From Akkermansia sp. (GTDB lineage Bacteria; Verrucomicrobiota; Verrucomicrobiia; Verrucomicrobiales; Akkermansiaceae): a stretch of DNA of 46,248 bases. The stretch covers positions 1 to 46,248 of the forward strand of contig JAFYRS010000048.1 of assembly GCA_017546845.1 (NCBI GenBank), in the 5' to 3' direction. The position numbers were made by a program, and so were the translations under genes. The notes under the pieces are model-generated. The model was not told where the DNA came from, did no database searches, and was given only the letters and a program-made list of their open reading frames with translations. Below are positions 15,204-23,228 of this stretch, in pieces (the stretch's first letter is position 1; every line of letters begins with the position of its first letter).

Positions 15204-15232
15204 TTGCACCAGCGGACGGAGCGTGCTAGAAT
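15204..15232 (+). promoter_or_regulatory. Promoter of the DAACS transporter; near-leaderless mRNA
   Basis: TTGCAC (15204-15209) and TAGAAT (15227-15232) are 17 bases apart. The predicted transcription start near 15239 falls about three bases before the ATG at 15242, so the message would be nearly leaderless. Confidence 0.55.
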
Positions 15233-15241
15233 GCAAGCTGT

Positions 15242-16399
15242 ATGAAGAAGTTCAAAATCGGCCTGGTCGGCCGCATCATCATCGCCATGATACTGGGCGT
15301 CATCCTGGGCGGGCTTCTGCCGCTCAAGGTCATACGCGCATTCATCACCTTCAATGGCTTGTTCAGCCAGTTCCTGGGCTTCGTGATTCCGCTGCTCATT
15401 GTGGGGCTGGTCGCCCCCGCCATTGCAGACATCGGCAAGAAAGCCGGGCGCATGCTGCTGGGCACCACCATACTGGCCTATATTGCCACGCTCATTTCCG
15501 GATTTGCCTCATACGTAACCGCTGGATGGACCTTCCCTTCCCTGATTGACCCGGGCGCGCTCAGCTCCGGATTTGCGGCAGCCACTGATGCAACCGCCTA
15601 TTTCAGCATTGAAATACCGCCGCTGATGGGCGTGATGACCGCCCTCATCCTCGCCTTTGTGCTGGGGCTGGGCATGGCCCGCCAGCCAGGCGGCACACTG
15701 CATGGCGCATTCAATGATTTCCGGGATATCATCTACCGCACCATCGGCAGCGTCATCATCCCCCTGCTCCCGCTTTTCATCTTCGGCATTGCCCTCAATA
15801 TGGCCTATTCCGGTCAGGCAGAGGAAGTCATGGCCGTATTCCTCAAAATCATCGGCGTTATCTTCCTGCTGCACATCGGGGTTCTGCTGTTCCAATACGG
15901 CGTGGCAGGTCTTATTGCCCGCCGCAACCCGCTGAAGCTGCTTCTGCGCATGCTTCCGGCCTATTTCACCGCACTGGGCACCCAATCCAGCGCCGCCACC
16001 ATTCCCGTCACCCTGCGCCAGACCATCGCCAACGGGGTGAACAAGGATGTGGCCGGATTCGTTGTACCGCTCTGCGCCACGATTCACCTCTCGGGCAGCA
16101 CGCTGAAAATCGTGGCCTGCGCCATCGCCATCATGATGATGCAGGGCACTCCGGTGGAATTCACACAAATGGCCGGATTCATCCTGATGCTGGGTGTGGT
16201 CATGGTAGCCGCCCCGGGCGTGCCGGGTGGTGCCATCATGGCCGCACTGGGGGTGCTGCAATCCATGCTCGGCTTCGGCGAGAACGAACAGGCGCTCATG
16301 ATTGCGCTCTACATCACCATGGATAATTTCGGCACCGCCTGCAATGTGACCGGCGATGGCGCGCTGGCCGTCATCATCAACAAATTCTACAAGGGTTAA
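15242..16399 (+). CDS. Dicarboxylate/amino acid:cation symporter (DAACS family)
   Basis: A 385-residue polytopic membrane protein with the DAACS (SLC1-like) pattern. An N-terminal amphipathic KIGLVGRIIIAMILGVILG leads into several membrane spans. The first re-entrant hairpin is Ser-rich (LGTQSSAATIPVTLRQ near residue 245), then comes VPLCATIHLSGS, the position of the usual P-G-A-T-x-N-M-D-G motif. The last transmembrane segment carries MDNFGTACNVTGDGA, where Asn and Asp bind sodium and the amino group of substrate. It therefore imports an amino acid or C4-dicarboxylate with Na+ or H+. The motif variants (CATIHLSG rather than GATINMDG) leave the substrate open. Monocistronic, with a near-leaderless start. 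Confidence 0.88.
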   Translation: MKKFKIGLVGRIIIAMILGVILGGLLPLKVIRAFITFNGLFSQFLGFVIPLLIVGLVAPAIADIGKKAGRMLLGTTILAYIATLISGFASYVTAGWTFPSLIDPGALSSGFAAATDATAYFSIEIPPLMGVMTALILAFVLGLGMARQPGGTLHGAFNDFRDIIYRTIGSVIIPLLPLFIFGIALNMAYSGQAEEVMAVFLKIIGVIFLLHIGVLLFQYGVAGLIARRNPLKLLLRMLPAYFTALGTQSSAATIPVTLRQTIANGVNKDVAGFVVPLCATIHLSGSTLKIVACAIAIMMMQGTPVEFTQMAGFILMLGVVMVAAPGVPGGAIMAALGVLQSMLGFGENEQALMIALYITMDNFGTACNVTGDGALAVIINKFYKG

Positions 16400-16420
16400 C
16401 CACCTCTTCAGCAAAAGAAA

Positions 16421-16452
16421 GCAGGCACAGCCGGAATACCGGGTGTACCTGC
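16421..16452. terminator. Hairpin between convergent transporter and tRNA-Leu
   Basis: Positions 16421-16434 pair with 16439-16452 (12 of 14 pairs, four-base loop), extended by AAGAA/TTCTT flanks. It sits between the plus-strand transporter stop and the minus-strand tRNA 3' end and could serve both. Confidence 0.55.
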
Positions 16453-16463
16453 TTCTTCATGCA

Positions 16464-16548
16464 TACGGCAGACGGGACTCGAACCCGTACGCCTGTTGAT
16501 GGGCGGGAGATTTTAAGTCTCCTGCGTCTACCATTCCGCCACTGCCGC
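16464..16548 (-). tRNA. tRNA-Leu, anticodon TAA
   Basis: An 85-base class II tRNA on the minus strand. The acceptor GCGGCAG pairs with CTGCCGT. The anticodon stem GGAGA/TCTCC has the loop CTTAAAA, giving TAA. A long variable arm (CCGCCCATCAACAGGCG region) and a TTCGAGT T loop are present. Confidence 0.93.
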
Positions 16549-16648
16549 GTTGCGGGGAGAATTGAAGCACATTCTGCCATGTATTGCAAGGAAAATGTGT
16601 AGCATGTGGCCAGCAGCAGCGCATTTAGCCAATGGGGCTGGCCAGGGC

Positions 16649-17725
16649 TCAACCACCAAATGAAACAATAACCGCCCCTGCTCCGGTTTCCGGGCCAGTC
16701 CAGGAAATCCGGGCAGGCGAATCGGGGGTGGAAGCCTGCTGCATAGCGGCCCGGAAGGCAGCCGGGCTGCCATAGGTGGTGAGATATCCCTCGAACCTGG
16801 AGGCTCCGCTGCGCCATGCAGCCATAGCAGCGCGCCAGTACGCAGCAAAGGAGGTGAAATAAATACCCTGGCTGCGGTAATAGTAACAATCTGCCCCATT
16901 GCAGGCAGGATAAGCCGCGCGATTCCAGCGGTGGGTCCGCGCCATTTCGGCATCTGTGCAGCAGAAGTAGGAATGGCTCACCACCTGCGTGCCGGAGTTG
17001 CCCAGCACGGGGTCGTCCCATGTGGCATCCACGTGGTACCATGTGCCACCCAGCTTCACCATATTCCAGGCATGAGGGCCATCGGCATCTCCGGTTACAA
17101 GGCGGGCAGGAATCCCGGCTATCTCCAGCATCACGCACAGCGCTGCGCTGTATGCCTCGCAACTGCCACTACCGTCCCCAAGCAAATCCGCCACATTGCC
17201 GCCGGCTCCGGCATCATACCGCCCGTGCTGCACCAGGTAGTCATGCACGGCAAGCAATTTTTCCACATCGCTCATACCGGGACGCAGCAAAGCGCGGGTG
17301 CGTTTCTCCGCCAGGCTCAGCACGCGTTCCTCCTCCCCGGAGAGGGAGGCGCGGAAATCCGGGGTACGCAAAGCGGCGCGCAGGCGCACATAGTCGCGGT
17401 ATTCGAGGTTAAGGGTAATATGCCCCGAGTCCTCCATGTAGGTAGCAGAGCAGCGGCGGGCATACTCGCCCCACACCTCCTCGCCGGTGAAGCGGAGCCA
17501 CTGGGATTTGAGCGGAGCGGCCAGACGGAAGCGCACGGGATTCTGCGCGCAGGAAATCCAGCCCTGCAGCTCTGCGGCCAGTTGCTCCCGCGAGGCAACC
17601 ACCAGCTCCGGCTCCTTCTGGATGAGCACCCCCGCCAGGCTGGGAGATGCCGTCACCATGCCCGCCGGGGCGCACTGCACCAGCAGCACCCCCGGCAAAA
17701 GCAACGGCATGAATCGGAGCAGCAT
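16649..17725 (-). CDS. Transglutaminase-like cysteine-protease-fold lipoprotein
   Basis: 358 residues. The signal peptide ends in the lipobox LLVQC at residues 14-18, so this is a predicted lipoprotein. The transglutaminase-like core has the catalytic Cys in GDGSGSCEAYSAALC near residue 190. The His is in GPHAWNMVKLGGTWYHV near 220, and the Asp is in DATWDDP. Bacterial proteins of this type are proteases or amidases that act on peptides or cell-wall material. The gene starts five bases after hisS and is probably read through from it. A paralogue at 27432-28733 shares the HAWN...WYHVDATWDDP core and the following SYFCCTDAE/TYFCLTDAE block. Substrate unknown. Confidence 0.78.
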   Translation of the reverse strand: MLLRFMPLLLPGVLLVQCAPAGMVTASPSLAGVLIQKEPELVVASREQLAAELQGWISCAQNPVRFRLAAPLKSQWLRFTGEEVWGEYARRCSATYMEDSGHITLNLEYRDYVRLRAALRTPDFRASLSGEEERVLSLAEKRTRALLRPGMSDVEKLLAVHDYLVQHGRYDAGAGGNVADLLGDGSGSCEAYSAALCVMLEIAGIPARLVTGDADGPHAWNMVKLGGTWYHVDATWDDPVLGNSGTQVVSHSYFCCTDAEMARTHRWNRAAYPACNGADCYYYRSQGIYFTSFAAYWRAAMAAWRSGASRFEGYLTTYGSPAAFRAAMQQASTPDSPARISWTGPETGAGAVIVSFGG

Positions 17726-17730
17726 GAAAA

Positions 17731-19005
17731 TCAGACCTCCTCGCCATCGCCAAGGAGCTCTGCCATGAGTCCGTTGGGCGAGGCGTGCATCGATTCGCGG
17801 GTGAGCATATTCTTGAGCTCCAGCTCCGGGTATTCGGAGCCGATGATGACCGCATAGCGGGCACCAATCTTTTCTGCACGCTTGAGCTGGTTACCCATCT
17901 TGGCCGGAGCCAGGGGCAGATCCACACGCAGGCCGGCATCGCGCAGAGCGGAAGCCAGTGCCAGCATCTGCGGGCGCTTCTCCGGCGCTGCCAGCACCAT
18001 GCACACATCCACCTGGGAAGCCTTGAGGGCGGCATCGCGCAGCGCCCTGGCCGCCGGGCATGCCTCGATGAGGTGGGCAATCACGGCATCCCCCATGGCA
18101 AAACCAGTGGCGGGCATGTCCACCGCACCATTGGAAAGGGTGGAAACCAGGCCGTTGTAGCGGCCACCGCCAGCCACCGCGCGCAAGGTGTGCCCCTTGT
18201 CAAAGATTTCAAACACGAGGCCGGTGTAGTAGGCCAGGCCACGCACCACGGAGAGGTCCAGTTTCACATAGGCATCAAGCCCACGGGCCTCCAGCTCGGC
18301 CAGCACGGCATCATACCGCGGAGAGCAGCCGGCAGGCGGGTTGGCAATGAAATTCACCAGGTCCTCGCGCTTCATCCCGAAGGCATCGAGCTTCTCCTGG
18401 CAGTATTCGGGGCGGTCACGCTCGAACTTGTCGATGATGGCCAGGAAATCCGGCACACGTTCCTCGTCCACGCCATTATCGGCAGCGTATTTAAGCCACA
18501 CCTCGCGGTCAGAGATACGCACCACAAAATCATCTGCCGTGAACCCGAACTCGCGCATGCAATCAATCGCCAGCGAAATCAGCTCGGCATCGGAGCCCTC
18601 CCCTGCCTCGCCCAGAATATCGGCGTTGAACTGCACAAACTCGCGCAAGCGGCCTTTCTGCGGCTTTTCGTAGCGGAAGCAGGAGCCGATTTCAAACCAC
18701 TTGAGCGGCTTGGTGTACTCGCGCTGGTAGGCGGCGGCAATGCGGCCAAGGGAGGCGGTAAGCTCCGGGCGCACGGTAATGTCGCGCTCGCCCTGGTCCT
18801 TGAAACGGAACAGCTGGGTGGGCAGCTCGCCGCCGGATTTCTTGAGGTACAGCTCCGTGGATTCGATGGTGGGGGCTTCCCATTCTACAAACCCGTAGCG
18901 ATGAGCCACGCGCCGCCAGGTGTTGAACAAATAGTTGCGGAATGCGCATTCCTGCGGGGCAAAATCGCGGAATCCGGGCAGCGGTTGGAATCGTGCATCA
19001 GGCAT
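17731..19005 (-). CDS. hisS: Histidine--tRNA ligase
   Basis: A 424-residue class II aminoacyl-tRNA synthetase of usual HisRS length. Motif 1 lies in the FRNYLFNTWRRVAHRYGFVE region. Motif 2 is SCFRYEKPQKGRLREFVQFN near residue 108. The histidine-specific LVVRGLAYYTG-like segment reads SVVRGLAYYTGLVFEI near 255, and GGGRYNGLVS provides the glycine-rich motif 3 region. The C-terminal anticodon-binding domain begins around residue 325 (VDVCMVLAAPEKR). The start at 19005 is preceded by a TATACGA-type leader and a good promoter (19041-19068). The transglutaminase-like lipoprotein gene follows after five bases. Confidence 0.95.
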   Translation of the reverse strand: MPDARFQPLPGFRDFAPQECAFRNYLFNTWRRVAHRYGFVEWEAPTIESTELYLKKSGGELPTQLFRFKDQGERDITVRPELTASLGRIAAAYQREYTKPLKWFEIGSCFRYEKPQKGRLREFVQFNADILGEAGEGSDAELISLAIDCMREFGFTADDFVVRISDREVWLKYAADNGVDEERVPDFLAIIDKFERDRPEYCQEKLDAFGMKREDLVNFIANPPAGCSPRYDAVLAELEARGLDAYVKLDLSVVRGLAYYTGLVFEIFDKGHTLRAVAGGGRYNGLVSTLSNGAVDMPATGFAMGDAVIAHLIEACPAARALRDAALKASQVDVCMVLAAPEKRPQMLALASALRDAGLRVDLPLAPAKMGNQLKRAEKIGARYAVIIGSEYPELELKNMLTRESMHASPNGLMAELLGDGEEV

Positions 19006-19040
19006 AATCGTATATACGTAAAAATGGTGTTACGCGCAGC

Positions 19041-19076
19041 ATTATAACTGATTTCCCGCGCTTGGCAAGTGCCAAG
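19041..19076 (-). promoter_or_regulatory. hisS promoter with overlapping palindrome
   Basis: On the minus strand TTGCCA (19068-19063) and TATAAT (19046-19041) are 16 bases apart. The palindrome CTTGGCA-AG-TGCCAAG (19061-19076) overlaps the -35 element and may be an operator. Confidence 0.6.
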
Positions 19077-19138
19077 AAAGCCAGTAAGCCGATAAATGCG
19101 CCGCTCCAGGAGCGGAACAAGCGTTGAAACCGCCCGAA

Positions 19139-19633
19139 TCAACGCGGAAGCAGAGACTCTGTGGCGGCTTCCTGTACAGGGGCTTCTGTGGAAGCCGCAG
19201 GGTGGGATACCGGCTTTTCAAACGCTTCATCTGCCGAATCGCCGGCATCCAGCAACTGGCGCAACTGCGCATTGCCGTAGAAATCAGCATCCACCAGGCG
19301 GGCCACTTCATCCTCCACCAGCAGATACCAGTCATTGGCAAATCCGGCCGCCATCATTTCCTCATCATCTTCTGCAAAGGATCCCGTCTCCAGCGCCCGC
19401 ACACTCTCCAGCGTTTCGGCAATCTGCGGCAGCAGCGCCGCAGCACTGGCGGCATCCTCCACCTGCACCAGCAATTCTGCCAGGCGTTCCACCCCGGCAT
19501 TTGCCACAGCCACCGCCTGGGTGGCCTCCGCTGAAATCACCTCCTCTGCCCCAGCCGCAGCAGTCTGCGCCGGACAAACCGGGACGCTCAGCAGCATAAC
19601 AGCAAAGGCAGAGTTGATTAGAGCGGATTTCAT
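19139..19633 (-). CDS. Secreted helical protein of unknown function
   Basis: 164 residues starting at the ATG at 19633, which begins a clear signal peptide (MKSALINSAFAVMLLSVPVCPAQ). An ATG 42 codons upstream lies before any signal and is unlikely. The mature part is rich in Ala and Glu and predicted helical (LAELLVQVEDAASAAALLPQ), with an acidic patch (EDDEEMM) near residue 90 and a Pro/Thr-rich tail. I do not recognise a family. It is oriented away from the pilus-type operon that starts at 19835. A periplasmic or surface role is inferred only from the signal peptide. Confidence 0.6.
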   Translation of the reverse strand: MKSALINSAFAVMLLSVPVCPAQTAAAGAEEVISAEATQAVAVANAGVERLAELLVQVEDAASAAALLPQIAETLESVRALETGSFAEDDEEMMAAGFANDWYLLVEDEVARLVDADFYGNAQLRQLLDAGDSADEAFEKPVSHPAASTEAPVQEAATESLLPR

Positions 19634-19746
19634 GATGACGCAGGGCTTATAGCACACCCCCTCCCCTTCGGCAAGCAAAAATTCGGCAAATCCGGCATCT
19701 TTTCCGCGAGTTTCGTAAAAAAGATAACGAGAAATCAACTGCGTGA

Positions 19747-19775
19747 TTGACGAGGCCACGTATTTGGTGTAGACT
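19747..19775 (+). promoter_or_regulatory. Promoter of the GspE/PilB operon
   Basis: TTGACG (19747-19752) and TAGACT (19770-19775) are 17 bases apart, placing transcription start near 19782, about 50 bases before the GTG at 19835. Confidence 0.55.
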
Positions 19776-19834
19776 GCAGGACAGGCGCAGATTGCGCTCG
19801 TAACGCGTTATTCACTCCACTCTTTCTTACTTCC

Positions 19835-21457
19835 GTGTACTCGAACGAAGACTTTCTCCTGCAGCTCCTGGTAGAAGCCGGGGCAATTGATGAGATGACC
19901 CTCGATTCTATCCGCATGCAGCTTTCGCCGCTGGATAACATTATTGAGCATCTTATTGAAAATAAATACTTTACTCACGAATACATCGCACAAATCGCCG
20001 CAGCCAATTCCGGGCTGGAATACGTGGATGTCACCTCGTTTGAAATCGACCCGGCCATCATCGCCACGGTTAAGGGAGAACTGGCACGCCGCGTGAAGTT
20101 CCTGCCGCTGGGAGATGACGGCTTCTCCCTGCAGGTAGCCATCATTGACCCCTTTGACATGCAGACCATGGACAGTCTGCCGCAGTTCCTGGGGCGCGAT
20201 GTGAGTTTCTTTGTAACCAGCGAGCCGCAGCTTACCAAGGCGCTGGACAAATATTACCCGGAAAAGAAGGAATTCGCCAAGGGCGATACGGAAGGTCCTA
20301 TCATTGAGCTGGTGGACAACATGTTCAACGAAGCCCATGAGATGCGCGCTTCGGATATTCACATCGAACCCATGGAAGACCGCGTGCGTCTGCGTTTCCG
20401 CGTGGACGGACGCCTGGTGGAAGTGGCCAATCATCCCAAGAAGCTCCTCGGGCCCATCGTGGCGCGTCTCAAGGTGATGAGCTCCTCCATGAGCATTGCC
20501 GAAAAGCGAGTACCACAGGACGGCCGCATCGAAATGGACCTGCGCGACGGCGCGCATATCGACCTCCGTGTAAGCACCGTGCCCACCAACCACGGCGAAT
20601 CCGTCGTGATGCGTATTCTGGACAAATCCGCCCTGGCGCTGGGCCTGCCGCAGCTGGGCTTCCTTTCCGACGACGAAGCCACCTTCGACCGCCTGGTCAC
20701 CCTGCCCGATGGCGTGATTCTGGTGACCGGCCCCACGGGTTCCGGTAAGACCACCACGCTCTACGCCTGCCTGAATTACCTGAACCGCCCGGACAAGAAG
20801 ATTATCACCGCAGAAGACCCGGTGGAATACGAAATGAGCGGCATCAACCAGGTAATGATCCGTTCCGAAATCGGCATGACCTTCGCGGCCGCCCTGCGCG
20901 CCATGCTCCGCCAGGCCCCGAACATCATCATGATTGGTGAAATCCGAGACGGGGAGACCGCCGCCATCGCCATTCAGGCCGCCATGACCGGTCACCTCGT
21001 GCTCTCCACCCTGCACACCAACGATGCACCCTCCTCCGTGGCGCGTCTGGCAGACATGGGCGTGGACCGCTTCCTCATTGCCTCGGCTGTGCGCGCTATT
21101 ATGGCACAACGTCTCTGCCGCAGCCTCTGCTCCTGCAAGATTGACGGCCAGCTCACCCCGAAACAGGCCACCACCCTGGGCATTGACATCAACCGCCCGG
21201 TGAAGGTCCCCAACCCGATGGGCTGCGACCGCTGCCGCGGCAAGGGCATGAAGGGCCGTCTCGGCATTTTCGAAATCTTTGAGGTATCGGATGACGTACG
21301 CGGGCTTATCAACTCGAACCTGACCTCTGCCCAGCTGCGCAAGCGCGCCCGCGAGCTCGGCATGCGCACCCTGCGCGAAGACGGTATCCGCAAGGTGCTG
21401 GCCGGCCTCACCTCTGCAGATGAAATCATCCGTGTCACCACCGGCGACGCCAGCTAA
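19835..21457 (+). CDS. GspE/PilB-type secretion/assembly ATPase (first copy)
   Basis: A 540-residue type II secretion / type IV pilus assembly ATPase beginning with GTG. The N-terminal N1-type domain is at ~1-140. The N2 domain reads ASDIHIEPMEDRVRLRFRVDG near residue 175. Walker A is VTGPTGSGKTTTLYA near 300, the Asp box is TAEDPVEYEMSG, Walker B is IIMIGEIRDGETA near 368, and the His box is STLHTNDAPSS. The C-terminal metal motif is unusual: the first half reads CRSLCSC instead of CPxC, while the second half, GCDRCRGKG, is standard. It is followed by a second full ATPase 30 bases later and then pilC. No PilT-type retraction ATPase is in the window. Confidence 0.9.
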   Translation: MYSNEDFLLQLLVEAGAIDEMTLDSIRMQLSPLDNIIEHLIENKYFTHEYIAQIAAANSGLEYVDVTSFEIDPAIIATVKGELARRVKFLPLGDDGFSLQVAIIDPFDMQTMDSLPQFLGRDVSFFVTSEPQLTKALDKYYPEKKEFAKGDTEGPIIELVDNMFNEAHEMRASDIHIEPMEDRVRLRFRVDGRLVEVANHPKKLLGPIVARLKVMSSSMSIAEKRVPQDGRIEMDLRDGAHIDLRVSTVPTNHGESVVMRILDKSALALGLPQLGFLSDDEATFDRLVTLPDGVILVTGPTGSGKTTTLYACLNYLNRPDKKIITAEDPVEYEMSGINQVMIRSEIGMTFAAALRAMLRQAPNIIMIGEIRDGETAAIAIQAAMTGHLVLSTLHTNDAPSSVARLADMGVDRFLIASAVRAIMAQRLCRSLCSCKIDGQLTPKQATTLGIDINRPVKVPNPMGCDRCRGKGMKGRLGIFEIFEVSDDVRGLINSNLTSAQLRKRARELGMRTLREDGIRKVLAGLTSADEIIRVTTGDAS

Positions 21458-21487
21458 TTTCCCACACCACACCAGATTACTACACAT

Positions 21488-23155
21488 ATGAACAACGAGG
21501 TTGCAATTGATGTATTCATCAACAACGGCATGCTGGAGCGTTCCGTTGCCAAGGATATTGCGGACGAAATGTCCAACAGTGGTAAGGAATTGTGGGAAAC
21601 GCTGATTGATTTCGGCATCATCAGCGCCCCGGAAGATTTCTGGAATGTCATCGCCATGGAGGTGGGTGCCCAGTACATTTCCCTGGCAGAATTCACCCCG
21701 CCCCAGGATGTGCTCAACATGCTGCCCGCAGGCATGGCGCGTCTGCACGGTGCCCTGCCCATCGAGTACCGCGCCGGTGAAGGACTCTACGTGTGCCTGG
21801 AAGACCCGCTGAACCCGCAGACGGTTGATGACCTGCGCGTGGCTACCGGACAGGATATCTACCTGTACGTGGCGGCAGATTACGAAGTGCGCGCCCGCAT
21901 CACAGAATGCTACGGTGGCGCAGAGGCCGCCATGGGCGACCTGCTGGCCGAGCTCGACAACATGAACGTGGGCAGCAATGATGGCGCAGAGGAAGCCAAC
22001 GCCGCCCCGGTCATCAAGTTTGTGAACCTGGTGATTATGCAGGCCATCAAGGAAAAGGCCTCCGATATTCACCTGGAGCCGTTTGAGACGGAGTTCAAGA
22101 TTCGCTACCGTGTGGACGGTGCCCTGTATGAAATGGCCCCGCCCCCCGTGCACCTGGCCAACTCGGTCATCTCCCGCGTGAAGGTGATGGCCGGCATGAA
22201 CATTGCCGAACGCCGCGTGCCGCAGGACGGCCGCATCGTGATGAAGGTGGGCGAAGCCGGTGTGGACATGCGTGTGAACTCCCTGCCCACCCAGTACGGT
22301 GAATCCGTGGTAATGCGTGTGCTCGACCGCAACAGCGTGAGCCTCAACCTGGACAACCTGAACCTCTCCCCCCACCTGCATGAATACATCATCGACACGG
22401 TGAACAAGCCCAACGGCATCTTCGTGGTGACGGGCCCGACGGGTTCCGGTAAGACCACCACGCTCTACGCCGCCCTGCGTGAGGTGAACACCGTGGACTC
22501 CAAGCTGCTCACCGCAGAAGACCCGGTGGAATATGACATCGACGGCATTGTGCAGGTTCCCATCAACGAAGCCATCGGCGTGACCTTCCCGCGTGTGCTG
22601 CGTGCCTTCCTGCGTCAGGACCCGGACCGCATCCTCGTGGGCGAAATCCGCGATACCGACACCGCCCAGATTGCCATTCAGGCCGCTCTGACGGGTCACC
22701 TTGTGCTCTCCACCCTGCACACCAACGATGCCGCAGGCGCCGTGACGCGATTCGTGGACATGGGCGTGCAGCCCTTCCTGCTGGCCGCCACCCTGCTGGG
22801 TGTGCTGGGTCAGCGTCTGGTGCGTACCATCTGCCCGTACTGCAAGACTCCCTACCGCCCGTCTGCCACGCTGCTCAACCAGCTGGGAATCAACCCGCAG
22901 CTCATCGGCAGCCAGCAGTTCTTCACCGGCGCCCGCTGCGATAAGTGCGCCAACACCGGGTACAAGGGCCGTAAGGGCATCCACGAGCTGCTGAACGTGA
23001 GCGACCCCATCAAGGAGCTCATCACGCAGAACGTGCCCTCCATCGTACTGAAGCAGAAAGCCATCGAGCTGGGTATGACCACCCTGCGAGAAGACGGCAT
23101 CCAGAACATCTTTGAAGGCAACACCACCATTGAAGAAGTGCTCAAGTACACCTAA
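21488..23155 (+). CDS. GspE/PilB-type secretion/assembly ATPase (second copy)
   Basis: A 555-residue paralogue of the preceding gene. The N1 domain (~1-150) is followed by KASDIHLEPFETEFKIRYRVDG near residue 195. Walker A is VTGPTGSGKTTTLYA near 317, the Asp box is TAEDPVEYDIDG, Walker B is RILVGEIRDTDTA near 382, and the His box is STLHTNDAAGA. The zinc motif is the canonical CPYC ... CDKC. Two intact ATPases in tandem suggest either a heteromeric motor or two specialised motors using the same PilC/GspF platform. It probably shares the promoter at 19747, while pilC downstream also has its own promoter. Confidence 0.9.
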   Translation: MNNEVAIDVFINNGMLERSVAKDIADEMSNSGKELWETLIDFGIISAPEDFWNVIAMEVGAQYISLAEFTPPQDVLNMLPAGMARLHGALPIEYRAGEGLYVCLEDPLNPQTVDDLRVATGQDIYLYVAADYEVRARITECYGGAEAAMGDLLAELDNMNVGSNDGAEEANAAPVIKFVNLVIMQAIKEKASDIHLEPFETEFKIRYRVDGALYEMAPPPVHLANSVISRVKVMAGMNIAERRVPQDGRIVMKVGEAGVDMRVNSLPTQYGESVVMRVLDRNSVSLNLDNLNLSPHLHEYIIDTVNKPNGIFVVTGPTGSGKTTTLYAALREVNTVDSKLLTAEDPVEYDIDGIVQVPINEAIGVTFPRVLRAFLRQDPDRILVGEIRDTDTAQIAIQAALTGHLVLSTLHTNDAAGAVTRFVDMGVQPFLLAATLLGVLGQRLVRTICPYCKTPYRPSATLLNQLGINPQLIGSQQFFTGARCDKCANTGYKGRKGIHELLNVSDPIKELITQNVPSIVLKQKAIELGMTTLREDGIQNIFEGNTTIEEVLKYT

Positions 23156-23159
23156 TGGC

Positions 23160-23188
23160 TTGACGCCGCCGCGCGTATCTGCTATCTT
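23160..23188 (+). promoter_or_regulatory. Internal promoter before pilC/gspF
   Basis: TTGACG (23160-23165) and TATCTT (23183-23188) are 17 bases apart in the 73-base gap between the second ATPase and pilC. This would allow separate expression of platform protein, pseudopilin and GH89. Confidence 0.5.
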
Positions 23189-23228
23189 TTTATCATAACA
23201 ACATTTTTCCTTTAACTTACTATACACT

